Assembly (NCBI RefSeq): GCF_001423405.1 | Contig: NZ_LMNS01000011.1 | Location: 1-45,972 of the forward strand | Origin: Methylobacterium sp. Leaf123 | GTDB lineage: Bacteria > Pseudomonadota > Alphaproteobacteria > Rhizobiales > Beijerinckiaceae | Length of the DNA stretch: 45,972 bases | Direction: 5' to 3' | The notes under the pieces: generated by a model | What the model was told of the DNA's origin: nothing | Seen by the model: only the letters and a program-made list of their open reading frames with translations | The model's database searches: none | Made by a program: the position numbers and the translations under genes | Part shown: in pieces, positions 26,597-34,917 of the stretch | Layout: the number at the start of each line of letters is the position of its first letter | Numbering within the stretch: position 1 is the stretch's first letter

Positions 26597-27499
26597 ATGC
26601 GCCGGCTACCGCCGCTGCACGCGTTGCAGGTGTTCGAAGTCGCCGCCAGGGCGGGCAGTTACGCGCAGGCCGGGCTCGAGCTCGGGCTGACCCACGGCGC
26701 GGTGAGCCGGCAGATCGCCGCCCTGGAGACGTGGCTCGGCCATAGGCTGTTCGTGCGGGTCGGGCGGCGGATGGTGGCGACCCCGGCGGCGCGCGTCTTC
26801 GCCGAGGAGATCAGCTTGTCCTTCGACCGGCTCACGGCAGCGGCGGAAGCCTGCGGACGGCCCCAGGCGCCGCGCGTCCTGCGAGTCAGCGCGCCCGCCA
26901 CCTTCGCCATGCGCTGGCTGATCCCGCGCCTGGACGACTTCCATGCGGTCCGCCCCGGCACGGAGGTCAGAGTCACCACCACGACGACCTTGCAGGACGC
27001 GCTGCGCGGCGGGTTCGACCTCGCGGTCCGGCGCGGCCCCGAGCCGTGGCCCCAGCACCGGGCCGTCCCCTTTCTGACCGAGACCGACACGTTGGTGGCG
27101 AGCCCCGCCTTGCTGCGGGACAAGCCGCTCGAGGGCTTACACGACCTCGACGGTCACATCCTCCTCGGCACGGAGACCCGGCCGGGGGATTGGAGCGATT
27201 GGCTCGCGGCCGCCGGTGTGACGCTCCCCGGCGGCGTGCGCCGCCGGGTGTTCGACCACTTCTTCGTGACGCTTCAGGCCTTGGAGGACGGGGCCGGCCT
27301 CGGCATCGGGCCGTTCCCGGTCCTCGACCAGATGGTCGCCGCGGACCGGCTCGTCGCGCCCTTTCCGGAGATCCGGGTCGGGCGCGCCGCCTACTTCGCA
27401 CTGACGCCGTTCGACGCCGACAAGTCGCCGGCGCTCATGGCCTTCATCGACTGGCTGGTGGCGGAGGGCGCGCGGCCGGGGCTCACAATTCCCCGGTGA
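26597..27499 (+). CDS. LysR-family transcriptional regulator (GcvA-like)
   Basis: This 300-residue regulator has an N-terminal winged helix (about 5-65, HALQVFEVAARAGSYAQAGL then LTHGAVSRQIAALE) and a periplasmic-binding-fold effector domain. The sequence RRLPPLHALQVFEVAAR is typical of the GcvA branch. AGGGA lies just before the ATG. It is divergent from the Fsr-like exporter, its likely target. Its last 17 bases overlap the 3' end of the opposing tautomerase gene. Confidence 0.88.
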   Translation: MRRLPPLHALQVFEVAARAGSYAQAGLELGLTHGAVSRQIAALETWLGHRLFVRVGRRMVATPAARVFAEEISLSFDRLTAAAEACGRPQAPRVLRVSAPATFAMRWLIPRLDDFHAVRPGTEVRVTTTTTLQDALRGGFDLAVRRGPEPWPQHRAVPFLTETDTLVASPALLRDKPLEGLHDLDGHILLGTETRPGDWSDWLAAAGVTLPGGVRRRVFDHFFVTLQALEDGAGLGIGPFPVLDQMVAADRLVAPFPEIRVGRAAYFALTPFDADKSPALMAFIDWLVAEGARPGLTIPR

Positions 27500-27872
27500 G
27501 GAACTGCGCCCGGCCGTGTCCGAACGACCAATCCTCGTCGGTGTTCTCCACCGTCGAGACCATCACGTCGGCCGGCGCGATGTTGCAGGCGGCCTGCAAC
27601 TTCTCGGTCAGCAGACGATAGAACAGTTCCTTCTTCTCGCGCCCGCGCGGCCGGGTGATCATCTGCACCACCACAACGTCCCGCGTGCGGGGGATGTCGA
27701 GGCCGGTATCCTCCACGATCATCCGCGAGGGCTTGTGCTCGGTCACGATCTGGTAGCGGTCGCCTGGCGGTACCTGAAAGGCTTCGAGCATCGCCTCGTG
27801 CGCGGCGTCGAGAAGCGCCTTCAGTTCCGCGTCGCTGCGGCCCTCGATCAGGTCGAAACGCATCAAGGGCAT
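27483..27872 (-). CDS. Tautomerase-superfamily protein (MSAD/cis-CaaD-like length)
   Basis: This 129-residue protein begins MPLMRFDLIEG, leaving Pro2 as the catalytic N-terminal base once Met is removed. DVVVVQMITRPRGREKKELF and a second half ending in VSTVENTDEDWSFGHG match the long-form tautomerases (about 130 residues), which include malonate semialdehyde decarboxylase-type enzymes. The actual reaction is unknown. GGAGAG lies 4 bases before the ATG. It is divergent from the CoA-ester lyase gene with a 260-base spacer. Confidence 0.85.
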   Translation of the reverse strand: MPLMRFDLIEGRSDAELKALLDAAHEAMLEAFQVPPGDRYQIVTEHKPSRMIVEDTGLDIPRTRDVVVVQMITRPRGREKKELFYRLLTEKLQAACNIAPADVMVSTVENTDEDWSFGHGRAQFLTGEL

Positions 27873-28132
27873 GGGACTCTCCGGGATGAAGCGTCGTCCC
27901 CGAAGGGGGAACGAGGCGGAAAAGACGGGTCGGGCGCGTCGGCCGGATCCGAGAACCGGACGATCGCGCCGCAAGGGGAGGTTGCGCCCACTGGCGGTGA
28001 ACGGGCGCCCGCGCTTAAATAGCTTTGCTTCCGGCCGCTTCCAACCGATCGGGATAGTTCGTATTATGCATTCAAACGAGGGTGGGGAGCGGCGCGCCGG
28101 GCCCCTCACCGGCCCCTGGGAGGAGACGAGAC

Positions 28133-29023
28133 ATGTCCGATTTGCGGTTGCGCCGCAGCGTTCTCTACATGCCGGGATCGAACCAGCGGGCGCTGGATAA
28201 GGCGAAGACGCTGCCCGCCGATTCGCTGATCCTCGATCTCGAGGATGCGGTCTCCATGGAGGAGAAGGAGCTGGCCCGCGAGCAGGTCTGCGCCGCGGTG
28301 AAGGGCGGCGGCTACGGCCATCGCGAACTGGTGATCCGGGTGAACGCACCGCAGACGCCCTGGGGCGACGGCGACCTGCGGGCGGCGATCCAAGCCAAGC
28401 CCGACGCGATTCTGATGCCGAAGGTGTCCTCGCCCGCCGTGCTAGAGAGCGTGGCCGACGCGCTGGAGGCGCTCGACGCCCCCGATTCCATCGCGGTCTG
28501 GGCGATGATCGAGACCCCGGCGGCGATTCTCAACATCCACGAGATCGCCAAGGCGCGCCGCGACCGCCGCAACCGGCTCACCGGGTTCGTGCTCGGCACC
28601 AACGATCTGGCCAAGGACACCTGGGCGCAACTGGTGCGCGGGCGCGTGCCGATGCTGCCCTGGATGATGCTGACCCTGGCGGCGGCCCGCGCGGAGGGGC
28701 TGATCGTCCTCGACGGCGTGTGGAACGACATCGCCGATCCGGAGGGCTGCCGCGAGGAGTGCCGTCAGGCCCGCGACCTCGGCTTCGACGGCAAGACGCT
28801 GATTCACCCGAACCAGATCGAGCCCGCCAACACCTCCTTCGCGCCGACGGAGGAGGAGGTGCGCCGCGCCCGCCTCGTGATCGAGGCCTTCAACCTGCCG
28901 GAGAACGCCAAGCGTGCGGCGATCAAGGTCGAGGGCCGCATGTATGAGCGCCAGCATATCGGCGTGGCCCGCCGCGCCGTGGTCTGGTCCGAGACCATCG
29001 CCGCCCGCGACGCCGCAGCCTGA
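28133..29023 (+). CDS. HpcH/HpaI-family CoA-ester lyase (malyl-CoA lyase or thioesterase type)
   Basis: This 296-residue TIM-barrel enzyme has RRSVLYMPGSNQRALDKA, DSLILDLEDAV (metal site), VIRVNAPQTPWG, ILMPKVSSP, WAMIETPAAIL (metal-binding Glu), VLGTNDLAK and DGKTLIHPNQIEPAN. The GTNDLAK and TLIHP blocks resemble Rhodobacter Mcl2, the (3S)-malyl-CoA thioesterase of the ethylmalonyl-CoA pathway, more than serine-cycle Mcl1 as I recall them. A GGAGGAGA site supports the ATG. Its products would connect with glyoxylate from the oxalate operon 4.5 kb upstream. A bidirectional terminator follows. Confidence 0.85.
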   Translation: MSDLRLRRSVLYMPGSNQRALDKAKTLPADSLILDLEDAVSMEEKELAREQVCAAVKGGGYGHRELVIRVNAPQTPWGDGDLRAAIQAKPDAILMPKVSSPAVLESVADALEALDAPDSIAVWAMIETPAAILNIHEIAKARRDRRNRLTGFVLGTNDLAKDTWAQLVRGRVPMLPWMMLTLAAARAEGLIVLDGVWNDIADPEGCREECRQARDLGFDGKTLIHPNQIEPANTSFAPTEEEVRRARLVIEAFNLPENAKRAAIKVEGRMYERQHIGVARRAVVWSETIAARDAAA

Positions 29024-29027
29024 AACG

Positions 29028-29064
29028 CGAAACGGCCGCGCCCGGAGGGGGCGCGGCCGTTTCG
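29028..29064. terminator. Bidirectional terminator between convergent genes
   Basis: CGAAACGGCCGCGCCC and GGGCGCGGCCGTTTCG form a perfect 16-bp stem with a 5-base loop. The stem has A-rich and T-rich outer ends, so it can serve both the CoA-ester lyase gene and the opposing Gly/Tyr-rich protein gene. Confidence 0.8.
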
Positions 29065-29092
29065 TCATGGAAGCCTGTAAGGGCTGAAAGGC

Positions 29093-29500
29093 TTACCAGC
29101 CGTAGCCGTAATCGTAGGCCGGGCCACCCCAGGAATAGCCGCCATAGGCCCGACGCGGGGCGTAGTAGCCGCCATCGTAGTAGCCGACGTTGCGGTAGCC
29201 GTACCCATAGGCGGGACGAGCGTATCCGTAGGCAGGGCGGGCGTAGCCATACCCGTAACCGGCGACCGGACGGGCATAGCCGTAACCACCGCCGTAGCCG
29301 TACCCGCCACCATAACCACCGTAGCCATAGGCATTCGAGGCGGCCGCACCGACGAGCGCGCCGGCCGCGAGCCCACCGATGACACCGGCCGCGATCGCGC
29401 CACCGCCGCCACGGCCGCGCCAGCGGGCCTCGGCATCGGTCGAAGACAGGGCGCCCACGCCGAGGACAGCCACGGCGGACAGAATCGCAAGCTTCTTCAT
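29093..29500 (-). CDS. Exported Gly/Tyr-rich low-complexity protein
   Basis: This 135-residue protein has a signal peptide (MKKLAILSAVAVLGVGALSS), an RWRGRGGGG basic stretch and a glycine-zipper helix (VIGGLAAGALVGAAASNA). A long Tyr/Gly tail has repeats such as YGYARP and AYGYARPAYG and ends in DYGYGW. It is likely envelope-associated. Such Tyr/Gly tails are common in Methylobacterium, function unknown. The repetitive DNA at 29.1-29.35 kb is this tail. Confidence 0.8.
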   Translation of the reverse strand: MKKLAILSAVAVLGVGALSSTDAEARWRGRGGGGAIAAGVIGGLAAGALVGAAASNAYGYGGYGGGYGYGGGYGYARPVAGYGYGYARPAYGYARPAYGYGYRNVGYYDGGYYAPRRAYGGYSWGGPAYDYGYGW

Positions 29501-29726
29501 GGAAGTCTCTCCGAGAACGGTGGATCACCGATCCATTGGCACCCCAACGGGTACGGCCTGGATTCGGTTCACTCCCGATGTGCCGAAGCTCACGCTACGT
29601 CCTGTCGCATGAACGACGATGCAAGATCCCGTTCATCCAATCGTCAGGATCGCGCGACGGACCCGTAACCGGGGCCGGGCCCGGCGGATGACCGGCCTAA
29701 CCTTGGCCATATCGCGCGCATCGCGT

Positions 29727-30401
29727 TCAACGCCGGCCGCCGACTTCGTCGAGATGGTCCAGAAGCATCGCGGGGTCGTCGTAGACCCTGACTGCACCGG
29801 AGCGCTCCAACTCTTCCGTGCCGTATCCACCCGAGAGCAGACCGACCCCGAGCCCGCGGCAGCGGCGGGCGGCCAGCATGTCCCAGATCGAATCGCCGAC
29901 GATCACCGCATGCTCGATCGGCGCGTTCAGCCGCTCGGCCGCGGCGAGGAACAGGTCGGGATCGGGCTTGGCGTATTTCACGAGGTCGCGGGTCACCACG
30001 GGCACCTGAGCGGGATCGACGTCGAGTGCCGCGAGATTGTGGCCGGCGGTCTCCATCCGCCCGCTGGTGGCGATGGCCCAGGGGATGCGGTTCTCCGTGA
30101 GCGTGGCGAGCAACTCCTTGGCACCCGGCAGCGGCACCACGCCCTTGGAGAGCCGGCCATAGGCCTCCGCGTGCAGCCGCCGCAGCCGGTCGATCCGCTC
30201 CGGATCGATGGCGAGCCCGGTCTCGCGCAGGAGCTGGTTGGTGAACAGCCCGCCGCTCATCCCGATCTTGCGGTGGATGCGCCAGACCGAGAGCGGAATC
30301 CCCTCCGCGTCGAGCGCCTCCTTCCAGGCGAGCACGTGCTGGTAGACGCTGTCGACCAGCGTGCCGTCGAGATCGAACAGGAAGACGGTTTCGATGCGCA
30401 T
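29727..30401 (-). CDS. HAD-superfamily hydrolase (phosphoglycolate-phosphatase-like)
   Basis: This 224-residue phosphatase has FDLDGTLVDS (Asp10 nucleophile, Asp12 acid/base), a helical cap (about 16-90), AIATSGRMETA (motif II), KYAKPDPDLFLAAAERL (motif III lysine) and VIVGDSIWDMLAARR (motif IV). It resembles Gph/beta-phosphoglucomutase-type HAD enzymes. The substrate is probably a small phospho-metabolite such as phosphoglycolate or a sugar phosphate, which cannot be told from sequence. It is a single gene with its own upstream spacer. Confidence 0.87.
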   Translation of the reverse strand: MRIETVFLFDLDGTLVDSVYQHVLAWKEALDAEGIPLSVWRIHRKIGMSGGLFTNQLLRETGLAIDPERIDRLRRLHAEAYGRLSKGVVPLPGAKELLATLTENRIPWAIATSGRMETAGHNLAALDVDPAQVPVVTRDLVKYAKPDPDLFLAAAERLNAPIEHAVIVGDSIWDMLAARRCRGLGVGLLSGGYGTEELERSGAVRVYDDPAMLLDHLDEVGGRR

Positions 30402-30606
30402 GGACGCTCCTTGCGGTTCTCATGACCGCAAGAGGCGCGGCCGGCGATGCGTTCCCGCGGCGCCCGTACGGCGCGGCGCATCCGACGCCTTACGGCGGAG
30501 GTGATTTTTCCGTTCTCTTCATCCGATGACGGTTGAGGTTTACCTGTTCAAGGGTCGGCGCCATCGGAGTGGAAATGTGTCGATCGGGATGTAATGACTT
30601 GAGTTG

Positions 30607-31596
30607 ATGCAGTCCGCTCCGGAAAAATCTGTCTTCATACTCGAAGCTCTTGATGTGGAGCTGTGGTGCCCCGTTCTGGTGGCAAAATTCGAGGTTGCCT
30701 GCCTCGACGACCTACGGGCAATCCTCGGAGAGATGAGCGCGGGGGATCCCCGCCTTGCCCGGTGCTACCCTCTGGATGCGGCCGAGCGAGAGGCGATCGA
30801 AGCGCGTTTCGGCGTCGGGCTCGATCTCGCGGCCCTGGGCCCGCGGGAGGTCGAGGTGCGTCTCTGGCGGCGGCCGCCGCCGGTCAGGGAGGCACCCTAC
30901 CTCATCCATACGAATTTCGAGCTTCCGCTCATGCTGGAGGGCCGCAAGAAGCTGGCCTTCATGTACTATGAGTATCCGCCGCATTGTTTTCCCGGCGAGG
31001 ACAGCTTCGACCGGTGGGTCGAGAGGGGCATACTGCACAAAGAGGTTGTGCTGGAGCCGTTCGAGCCCAATCCTGGCTCTCGGTTCGATGGTATTCGAAC
31101 TGCCTATTACACGCCGAAGGGTGAGGAATGGCGCATCCCGGCCTTCAGGCAGTTGCGCGCCGCTGCGGAGCCGGCTGGCGGCTGGAACGAGACATTCGAG
31201 CGCCTTGAGGGAATGCTCCTCGGCTACGAGGATTGGCAGAACGACTGGTGGATCGCCTCCCGTGTAGGGGCCTGGGCCGGTCTGGCTCTGTGTTGCACCG
31301 TTTCCGCCGAGGGTCTGAGGTGGATCGAAGCGGCCGGCTACCGCGCGCTTCCCCCGTGCGAGGGCGATTTCCTGCGCGTCACCGCCTGGAGACGGGGCGA
31401 CGAGGCGGAACTCGGCCAGCAACTGCTCAGCGAGCCGGAGGCTGCGGCGCTGGTCGGCTTCAACCTGCCGGGTCGCGCGATCATGGACTTTGTGGACCCG
31501 CGTGAGGGCGGACCGTGGTTGCTTCCGGTCGCGCACATCCCCCATCTCAATGGGCATCTACTCCGGAAGGTTGAGGTTCTGGCGCTTTCGGGGTGA
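30607..31596 (+). CDS. Unrecognised 329-residue protein upstream of jetA
   Basis: No known family was recognised. The protein is soluble, rich in Trp, Glu and Pro, with blocks such as LEALDVELWCPVLVAKFEV, LAFMYYEYPPHCFPGEDSF, GYEDWQNDWWIASRVGAWAG and PVAHIPHLNGHLL. Toprim, nuclease and ATPase motifs were looked for and not found, so it is not an obvious JetD substitute. It starts at ATG 30607, next to an in-frame TTG, and ends 97 bases before jetA on the same strand. Cotranscription with jetA is possible, and function is unknown. Confidence 0.7.
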   Translation: MQSAPEKSVFILEALDVELWCPVLVAKFEVACLDDLRAILGEMSAGDPRLARCYPLDAAEREAIEARFGVGLDLAALGPREVEVRLWRRPPPVREAPYLIHTNFELPLMLEGRKKLAFMYYEYPPHCFPGEDSFDRWVERGILHKEVVLEPFEPNPGSRFDGIRTAYYTPKGEEWRIPAFRQLRAAAEPAGGWNETFERLEGMLLGYEDWQNDWWIASRVGAWAGLALCCTVSAEGLRWIEAAGYRALPPCEGDFLRVTAWRRGDEAELGQQLLSEPEAAALVGFNLPGRAIMDFVDPREGGPWLLPVAHIPHLNGHLLRKVEVLALSG

Positions 31597-31693
31597 GCGC
31601 TCCGAAGCCCCGGCATCCAGAGGCAAATTGCCGGACGATCCGTCTGGGTTGGCGCGACCCTCGTGGGGTGTGCTACCGGCTGCACCCGAAAAA

Positions 31694-33106
31694 ATGCTAT
31701 TCACTCACCTCGCCGACGACCTCTTCCGACCGCTCGCCTCGCCGAGCCGCGCCTTCAACGCGGCCCTGCTGCTGCACCTGCATGCCCGCGTGTTCGGCGA
31801 TGCCGCCGAGCCCCTGCGCAAGAGCGAGTTGCTGGCCGCGATCGGCGACTTTTCCGCCGGCTGGAGCCAGGCCGAGATCGCCGACGACGAGGCGACGCCC
31901 GTCGATCCGATCGAGCGGCGCTCGGCGGTGTTCCGTCGGCTGATCGAGGCGGGCTGGCTGGTGGAGCGGCGCGAGCGCTACGTGCCTGTGGTCGATTTCG
32001 ACCCCGATGCGCGGCTCCTGATCGAGGAACTGGCCCGGATCGAGCGCGGCGAGACCCGCTCCTATGGCGGCGCCGTGCTGGAGGTGTTGAGCGCGCTGGA
32101 AAGCGCCATTGCCAGCCCCGCCGACCGCTCGGAGGCCTTGCGCAACGCGGCCAAGGCCTCGCGCACCTTCCTCGGCCATCTGCGCGGCTTGGCCGGCGCC
32201 ATGCGCAAGCTCGAAGAGCGCATCCTGCGCGAGCCCGATCTCAGCGCGGCCTTCCGGCTCTATTTCGAGGAATTCGTCGAGCGCCACCTCGTCTCCGATT
32301 ACCGGACGCTGCACACCCGCTTCAATCCGTTCCGCTTCCGCTCCGGCATCGTGCGTGAGGCGGGCCGCGCCTTGCGCGATCCGCTGACGCTCAGGGCGCT
32401 CGCCGACGGCAACCTGCGCGAGGGCCGCGCCGCCGACATCGCTGCGGCCGAGCGGATGGTGCGGACCGACCTCGTCGAGATCCTCTCGATCTTTGAAGGC
32501 CTCGACCCGCATCTCGATGCAGTGGCCGAAGTGGTCGCCCGGCTGGAGCGGCGCATCTCGGCCGCACTCCGCTACCGCGACCCGCGCGATTCCGCCCGGA
32601 TCGAGCGGGCGGCGGCGGCGCTGCGGGCAGTCGGCGCGGGCGAGGACGACCTTGCCGGCCTGCCCCTGCCGCAGGTTTCCATGCTGCGCCCGCCGATCGG
32701 CCCGCCGCAGCTCACCAATCCGCGCATGCCGCGCCGGATCATCGAGTACGAACCGCTGCCGGAGATCGACATCGATCCGGCGATCGAGGCCTTCATCGCC
32801 GCCAAGGATGAATTCCGCCGCCGCATCACCGTGACGCCGGAGCGCATCGTCGCCTATCTCGATGCGCGGCTCGCCCAGGTGAAGGCCCTGCGCGGCTCGG
32901 ACATCCAAGTCGATGACGTCGATGCCTTCGTCGTGTTCCAGCGCCTGCGCGAGATCGATGTGCTGTTCGACGGCGTGCTGCGCAGCCGCTACCGCGTCGC
33001 CCGGATCGAGGGCCGCGTCTCCAACGGCTGGCTCGACTGCCCGGACTTCACGATCGAGCGCATCCCGCCCCCCGCCGCCCGGCGCGGAGCCGGCAAAGCA
33101 GGCTGA
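31694..33106 (+). CDS. jetA: Wadjet JetA / MksF-like SMC-complex kleisin
   Basis: This 470-residue protein opens MLFTHLADDLFRPLASPSRA, the standard JetA/MksF N-terminus. A winged-helix-like part follows (AALLLHLHARVF), then long helices (about 130-330) and a C-terminal part with IEYEPLPEIDIDPAIEAFI. JetA is the kleisin that bridges the JetC SMC heads and binds JetB. The ATG at 31694 is used because codons before it read as spacer, though the frame is open 204 bases further. jetB follows after 12 bases. jetC, normally next, is 5 kb downstream. Confidence 0.85.
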   Translation: MLFTHLADDLFRPLASPSRAFNAALLLHLHARVFGDAAEPLRKSELLAAIGDFSAGWSQAEIADDEATPVDPIERRSAVFRRLIEAGWLVERRERYVPVVDFDPDARLLIEELARIERGETRSYGGAVLEVLSALESAIASPADRSEALRNAAKASRTFLGHLRGLAGAMRKLEERILREPDLSAAFRLYFEEFVERHLVSDYRTLHTRFNPFRFRSGIVREAGRALRDPLTLRALADGNLREGRAADIAAAERMVRTDLVEILSIFEGLDPHLDAVAEVVARLERRISAALRYRDPRDSARIERAAAALRAVGAGEDDLAGLPLPQVSMLRPPIGPPQLTNPRMPRRIIEYEPLPEIDIDPAIEAFIAAKDEFRRRITVTPERIVAYLDARLAQVKALRGSDIQVDDVDAFVVFQRLREIDVLFDGVLRSRYRVARIEGRVSNGWLDCPDFTIERIPPPAARRGAGKAG

Positions 33107-33118
33107 ACGGACAACCCG

Positions 33119-33754
33119 ATGCTCGAACCCTTCCGCGCCATCCTCGACGGCGAGGAGACGCCCCCGCCCGGCAGCTCCGCGCCGAGCGAGGAGGAGCTGA
33201 TCCGCGCGCTTCAGGTGATGCTGAAGAGCCAGTGCATCTACGCCGCGACCACCGGCATCGGCCGCTCCTACGAACTCGCGCGGCACTACGCGCCGTTCTT
33301 CCGCGACTACTTCGCCTGCCTCGGCTACCGCTTCGAGGTCGCCCACCGCGACCAGATGGTGTTCCTCGCTTTGCCGCCGGACGGCGTGCGCCACGACGCG
33401 CAAGGGGAACGCTTGCGCAAGGACGAGACCCTGGTGCTCCTGGCGCTCCGGCTCGCCTACGAGGAGGGCCTGCGCGACCACCGCGTCTCCACCGACGGCA
33501 CGGTGGAATGCAGCACCGACGACATCGCCGATGCGATCCGCTCCGCCGCCCGCACCGAGCCGCCGGACGAGGCCCGCCTGATCGAGATCCTGCGCCTGTT
33601 CGCCCGCAAGGGCGCGCTGCGGCTGGGCGAGCGCGACCGGGCCGAGCGGGTCACGCCGCTGATGGTGATGCCGGGCATCACCGTGCTCTCGCCGGATGCG
33701 TGGATGGATCAGGTCCGCGCCTGGGCCTCCGCCGCGGAGGGGAGGGGGGTCTGA
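33119..33754 (+). CDS. jetB: Wadjet JetB / MksE-like (DUF4194) subunit
   Basis: This 211-residue protein has the DUF4194/MksE pattern: EEELIRALQVMLKSQCIYAA near 23-42, then YRFEVAHRDQMVFLALPP, DETLVLLALRLAYEEGL and a winged-helix C-terminus ending in the pair LRLFARKGALRLGERD and VMPGITVLSPDAW. JetB is the KITE-type accessory subunit of the SMC complex. Its start is 12 bases after jetA. After its stop the next gene is on the other strand, which is where the usual jetABC order breaks. Confidence 0.85.
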   Translation: MLEPFRAILDGEETPPPGSSAPSEEELIRALQVMLKSQCIYAATTGIGRSYELARHYAPFFRDYFACLGYRFEVAHRDQMVFLALPPDGVRHDAQGERLRKDETLVLLALRLAYEEGLRDHRVSTDGTVECSTDDIADAIRSAARTEPPDEARLIEILRLFARKGALRLGERDRAERVTPLMVMPGITVLSPDAWMDQVRAWASAAEGRGV

Positions 33755-33835
33755 GCCTATTCATCGCCGTTCGCCCACGCGAATGCGTGGCGGCGGTCGT
33801 CCGCCGGGCGCGTTGATCCCGAGCGACGGGCGGGG

Positions 33836-34777
33836 TCAACGCATATCGATCTGAGGCGAAGCCTCTTCCTGCGCCCAGGGCGCGGTGGCGAAGGCCCGTT
33901 CCAGGAAGGCGATCAGCGCCGAGACCCGCGCCGGCCGCGGCAGGCCCGGCGGCATCACGAGGTTGAGGGCGATCGGCGGCGGCTGCCAGTCCGGCATCAC
34001 CCGCTCCAGTCGGCCCGACTTCAGATCCTCCCAGATCGTGAAATCCGGCTGCACCGCGAGGCCGAGCCCGGCGCGCAGGGCCGGCGCCAGGGCGTCGGCG
34101 TTGTTGGCCCGCAGCGGGCCTTCGGGCACGATCGCCACGGTTTCACCGGCGGCATTGGTGAAGGGCCAGCGGTCCGGCGTCGGCAGGTAGGCGTAGCCGA
34201 GGCAGGCGCGGCCCTTCAGATCCTCCGGGTGCTGCGGCGGCCCATAGCGTTCGAGATAGGCCGGGGTCGCCACGAGCGAGCGGCGCACGCCGCAGAGCCG
34301 ACGGACCCGCAGCGAGGAATCGGGCAGAGCGGCGATGCGCAGGCCGAGATCGAACCCGCCGCCGACGAGATCGACCAGCGCGTCGGACAGGTGCAGATCG
34401 ACCGAAACCTCGCGGTAAGTGGCCAGGAATTCCGGCAGCACCGGCGCCAGATGGGCGACGCCGAAGGACATCGGCGCCGCGAGCCGCACCCGGCCCCGCG
34501 GCACGCCGTTGGCGTCGAGGGCGCGGGCCTCCGCCGCCTCGCCCGCCGCGAGCAGCCCCGCCGCGTCCTCCCGCGCCAGGCGGCCGGCTTCGGTGAGCGC
34601 GAGACGGCGGGAGGTGCGGTGGAACAGCCGCGCGCCGAGCCGGCTCTCGAGTCGCGCGACGGCCTTCGAGACGGTCGCCTTCGACAGGCCGAGTTCGTCG
34701 GCCGCGCGGGCAAAGGACAGGGCGTCGGCCACGACCGCGAACACGGCCCAGGCCTCGAAATCGGGGAGTTTCGCCAT
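33836..34777 (-). CDS. LysR-family regulator of a quinone-detoxification pair
   Basis: This 313-residue regulator has a winged helix (FARAADELGLSKATVSKAVA, about 19-38) and a CrgA-type substrate-binding part (AAPMSFGVAHLAPVLPEFL). It is divergent from the ring-cleaving dioxygenase gene. The 140-base spacer has a long perfect dyad next to its start codon, so it probably represses or activates that operon and itself. It is convergent with jetB, with an 81-base spacer. Confidence 0.88.
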   Translation of the reverse strand: MAKLPDFEAWAVFAVVADALSFARAADELGLSKATVSKAVARLESRLGARLFHRTSRRLALTEAGRLAREDAAGLLAAGEAAEARALDANGVPRGRVRLAAPMSFGVAHLAPVLPEFLATYREVSVDLHLSDALVDLVGGGFDLGLRIAALPDSSLRVRRLCGVRRSLVATPAYLERYGPPQHPEDLKGRACLGYAYLPTPDRWPFTNAAGETVAIVPEGPLRANNADALAPALRAGLGLAVQPDFTIWEDLKSGRLERVMPDWQPPPIALNLVMPPGLPRPARVSALIAFLERAFATAPWAQEEASPQIDMR

Positions 34778-34788
34778 TGCTCAAATCC

Positions 34789-34814
34789 GGAAACGATGCA
34801 TTTCAATCGTTTCC
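34789..34814. promoter_or_regulatory. Perfect 9+9 dyad: likely LysR operator
   Basis: GGAAACGAT and ATCGTTTCC are exact inverses with an 8-base spacer, about 12 bases upstream of the LysR start codon and 104 before the dioxygenase gene. This position and symmetry are typical of a LysR autoregulatory site in a divergent spacer. Confidence 0.6.
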
Positions 34815-34917
34815 ATTTTCAAGTGAACAGGCAAGGGCCAGATTGCGCTCACACCGATCGCAGCCCGGGCCGGACACGGCTTCCCGCGGCGATCCTCTCG
34901 AACAGGAGACCCGCACC

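Noticed and set aside
30607..31596. The unknown gene upstream of jetA as a possible JetD replacement
   Set aside because: No toprim, nuclease or winged-helix motif could be found, so I leave it unassigned.
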